Of a stretch of 37,636 nucleotides of DNA, positions 37,476 to 37,636 are shown piece by piece. How positions within the stretch are numbered: position 1 is the first letter of the stretch; every line of letters starts with the position of its first letter. The translations under genes and the position numbers were made by a program. The stretch covers positions 1-37,636 of the forward strand of contig NZ_ALJC01000101.1 in the NCBI RefSeq assembly GCF_000282975.1, given 5' to 3'. The notes beneath the pieces were generated by a model. That model had not been told where the DNA came from, made no database searches, and worked only from the letters and a program-made list of their open reading frames with translations. The stretch comes from Pseudomonas psychrophila HA-4. Lineage in GTDB: Bacteria; Pseudomonadota; Gammaproteobacteria; Pseudomonadales; Pseudomonadaceae.

Positions 37476-37636
37476 ATGAAACAGCTTAGAACCCTTAGTG
37501 TGCTGTTGTGCTTATTGATGCTTGCCGCCTGTAAACACGACCCGCTGTCGGGTGCAAACGACCCTAAAAGCGATTCGTGGGATCTGGACTACGCAGGCCC
37601 TCGCTATATGGTTGGCTGGGTTGAGCAGATCATCGT
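37476..37636 (+). CDS. Lipoprotein, likely immunity protein (partial)
   Basis: The 5' part of a gene cut by the window end. Fifty-three codons are visible. A signal peptide ends in the lipobox LAAC (Cys19), so it is a lipoprotein facing the periplasm. The mature part (WDLDYAGPRYMVGWVEQII) reminds me of DUF2931 lipoproteins, but too little is present to be sure. In-frame starts at 37464 (ATG) and 37467 (GTG) overlap the end of the lipase gene; 37476 gives the cleanest signal peptide. Tle-type lipases act in the periplasm and are paired with periplasmic lipoprotein immunity proteins, so an immunity role is the natural inference. Confidence 0.65.
   Translation, partial: MKQLRTLSVLLCLLMLAACKHDPLSGANDPKSDSWDLDYAGPRYMVGWVEQII

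Overview
The window looks like the chromosome of a Pseudomonas species of the P. fluorescens/P. putida type. Evidence: the complete divergent spuI / spuABCDEFGH polyamine locus, a sulfonate block ordered ssuF-B-C-D-A-E / lsfA / OprE-type porin / tauABCD that matches the arrangement I remember from pseudomonads, and scattered TGTAGGAGC-type palindromes typical of Pseudomonas intergenic DNA. No rRNA, tRNA, CRISPR array, transposase or phage gene was seen. Identifications rest on reading the protein sequences; no database search was run.

Layout. (1) 1-2863: rpiA, then two tandem minus-strand genes for membrane-anchored SdiA-regulated (YjiK-like) proteins. (2) 2864-4251: an AT-richer stretch and a gene with two Ig-like repeats. 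(3) 4252-11603: an organosulfur island with two tandem SfnB/DszC-type monooxygenases, a DszA/NtaA-type flavin monooxygenase, a MetQ-MetN-MetI-type ABC transporter and a SAM methyltransferase. (4) 11843-12430: an isolated small metzincin-like zinc protease. (5) 12515-23778: the sulfonate block, with ssuEADCBF, lsfA and the porin on the minus strand and tauABCD divergent from the porin. (6) 23948-24592: a TetR-family regulator. (7) 24708-35628: the polyamine locus, spuI divergent from spuABCDEFGH. (8) 35863-end: a Tle1-like (DUF2235) lipase effector candidate followed by a lipoprotein cut by the window edge, a likely effector/immunity pair.

How they work together. Regions 3 and 5 form a sulfur-scavenging supercluster: import of organosulfur compounds (MetQNI-type, SsuABC, TauABC, porin), desulfonation or C-S cleavage by FMNH2-dependent enzymes (SfnB-like, DszA-like, SsuD) fed by one visible flavin reductase (SsuE), a 2-oxoglutarate dioxygenase (TauD) and a 1-Cys peroxiredoxin (LsfA). 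AT-rich promoter regions of several of these units share ATTCATATTC/TTCATAAA-like words that could be CysB-type sites. Region 7 imports putrescine and spermidine (SpuDEFGH) and degrades them by glutamylation (SpuI, SpuB), transamination (SpuC) and gamma-glutamyl hydrolysis (SpuA).

The least explained parts are the sfnB leader (nested 22-codon ORF plus perfect hairpin), the competing stem-loops between spuC and spuD, the half-site cluster between spuI and spuA, the orphan metzincin, and the terminal effector/lipoprotein pair.
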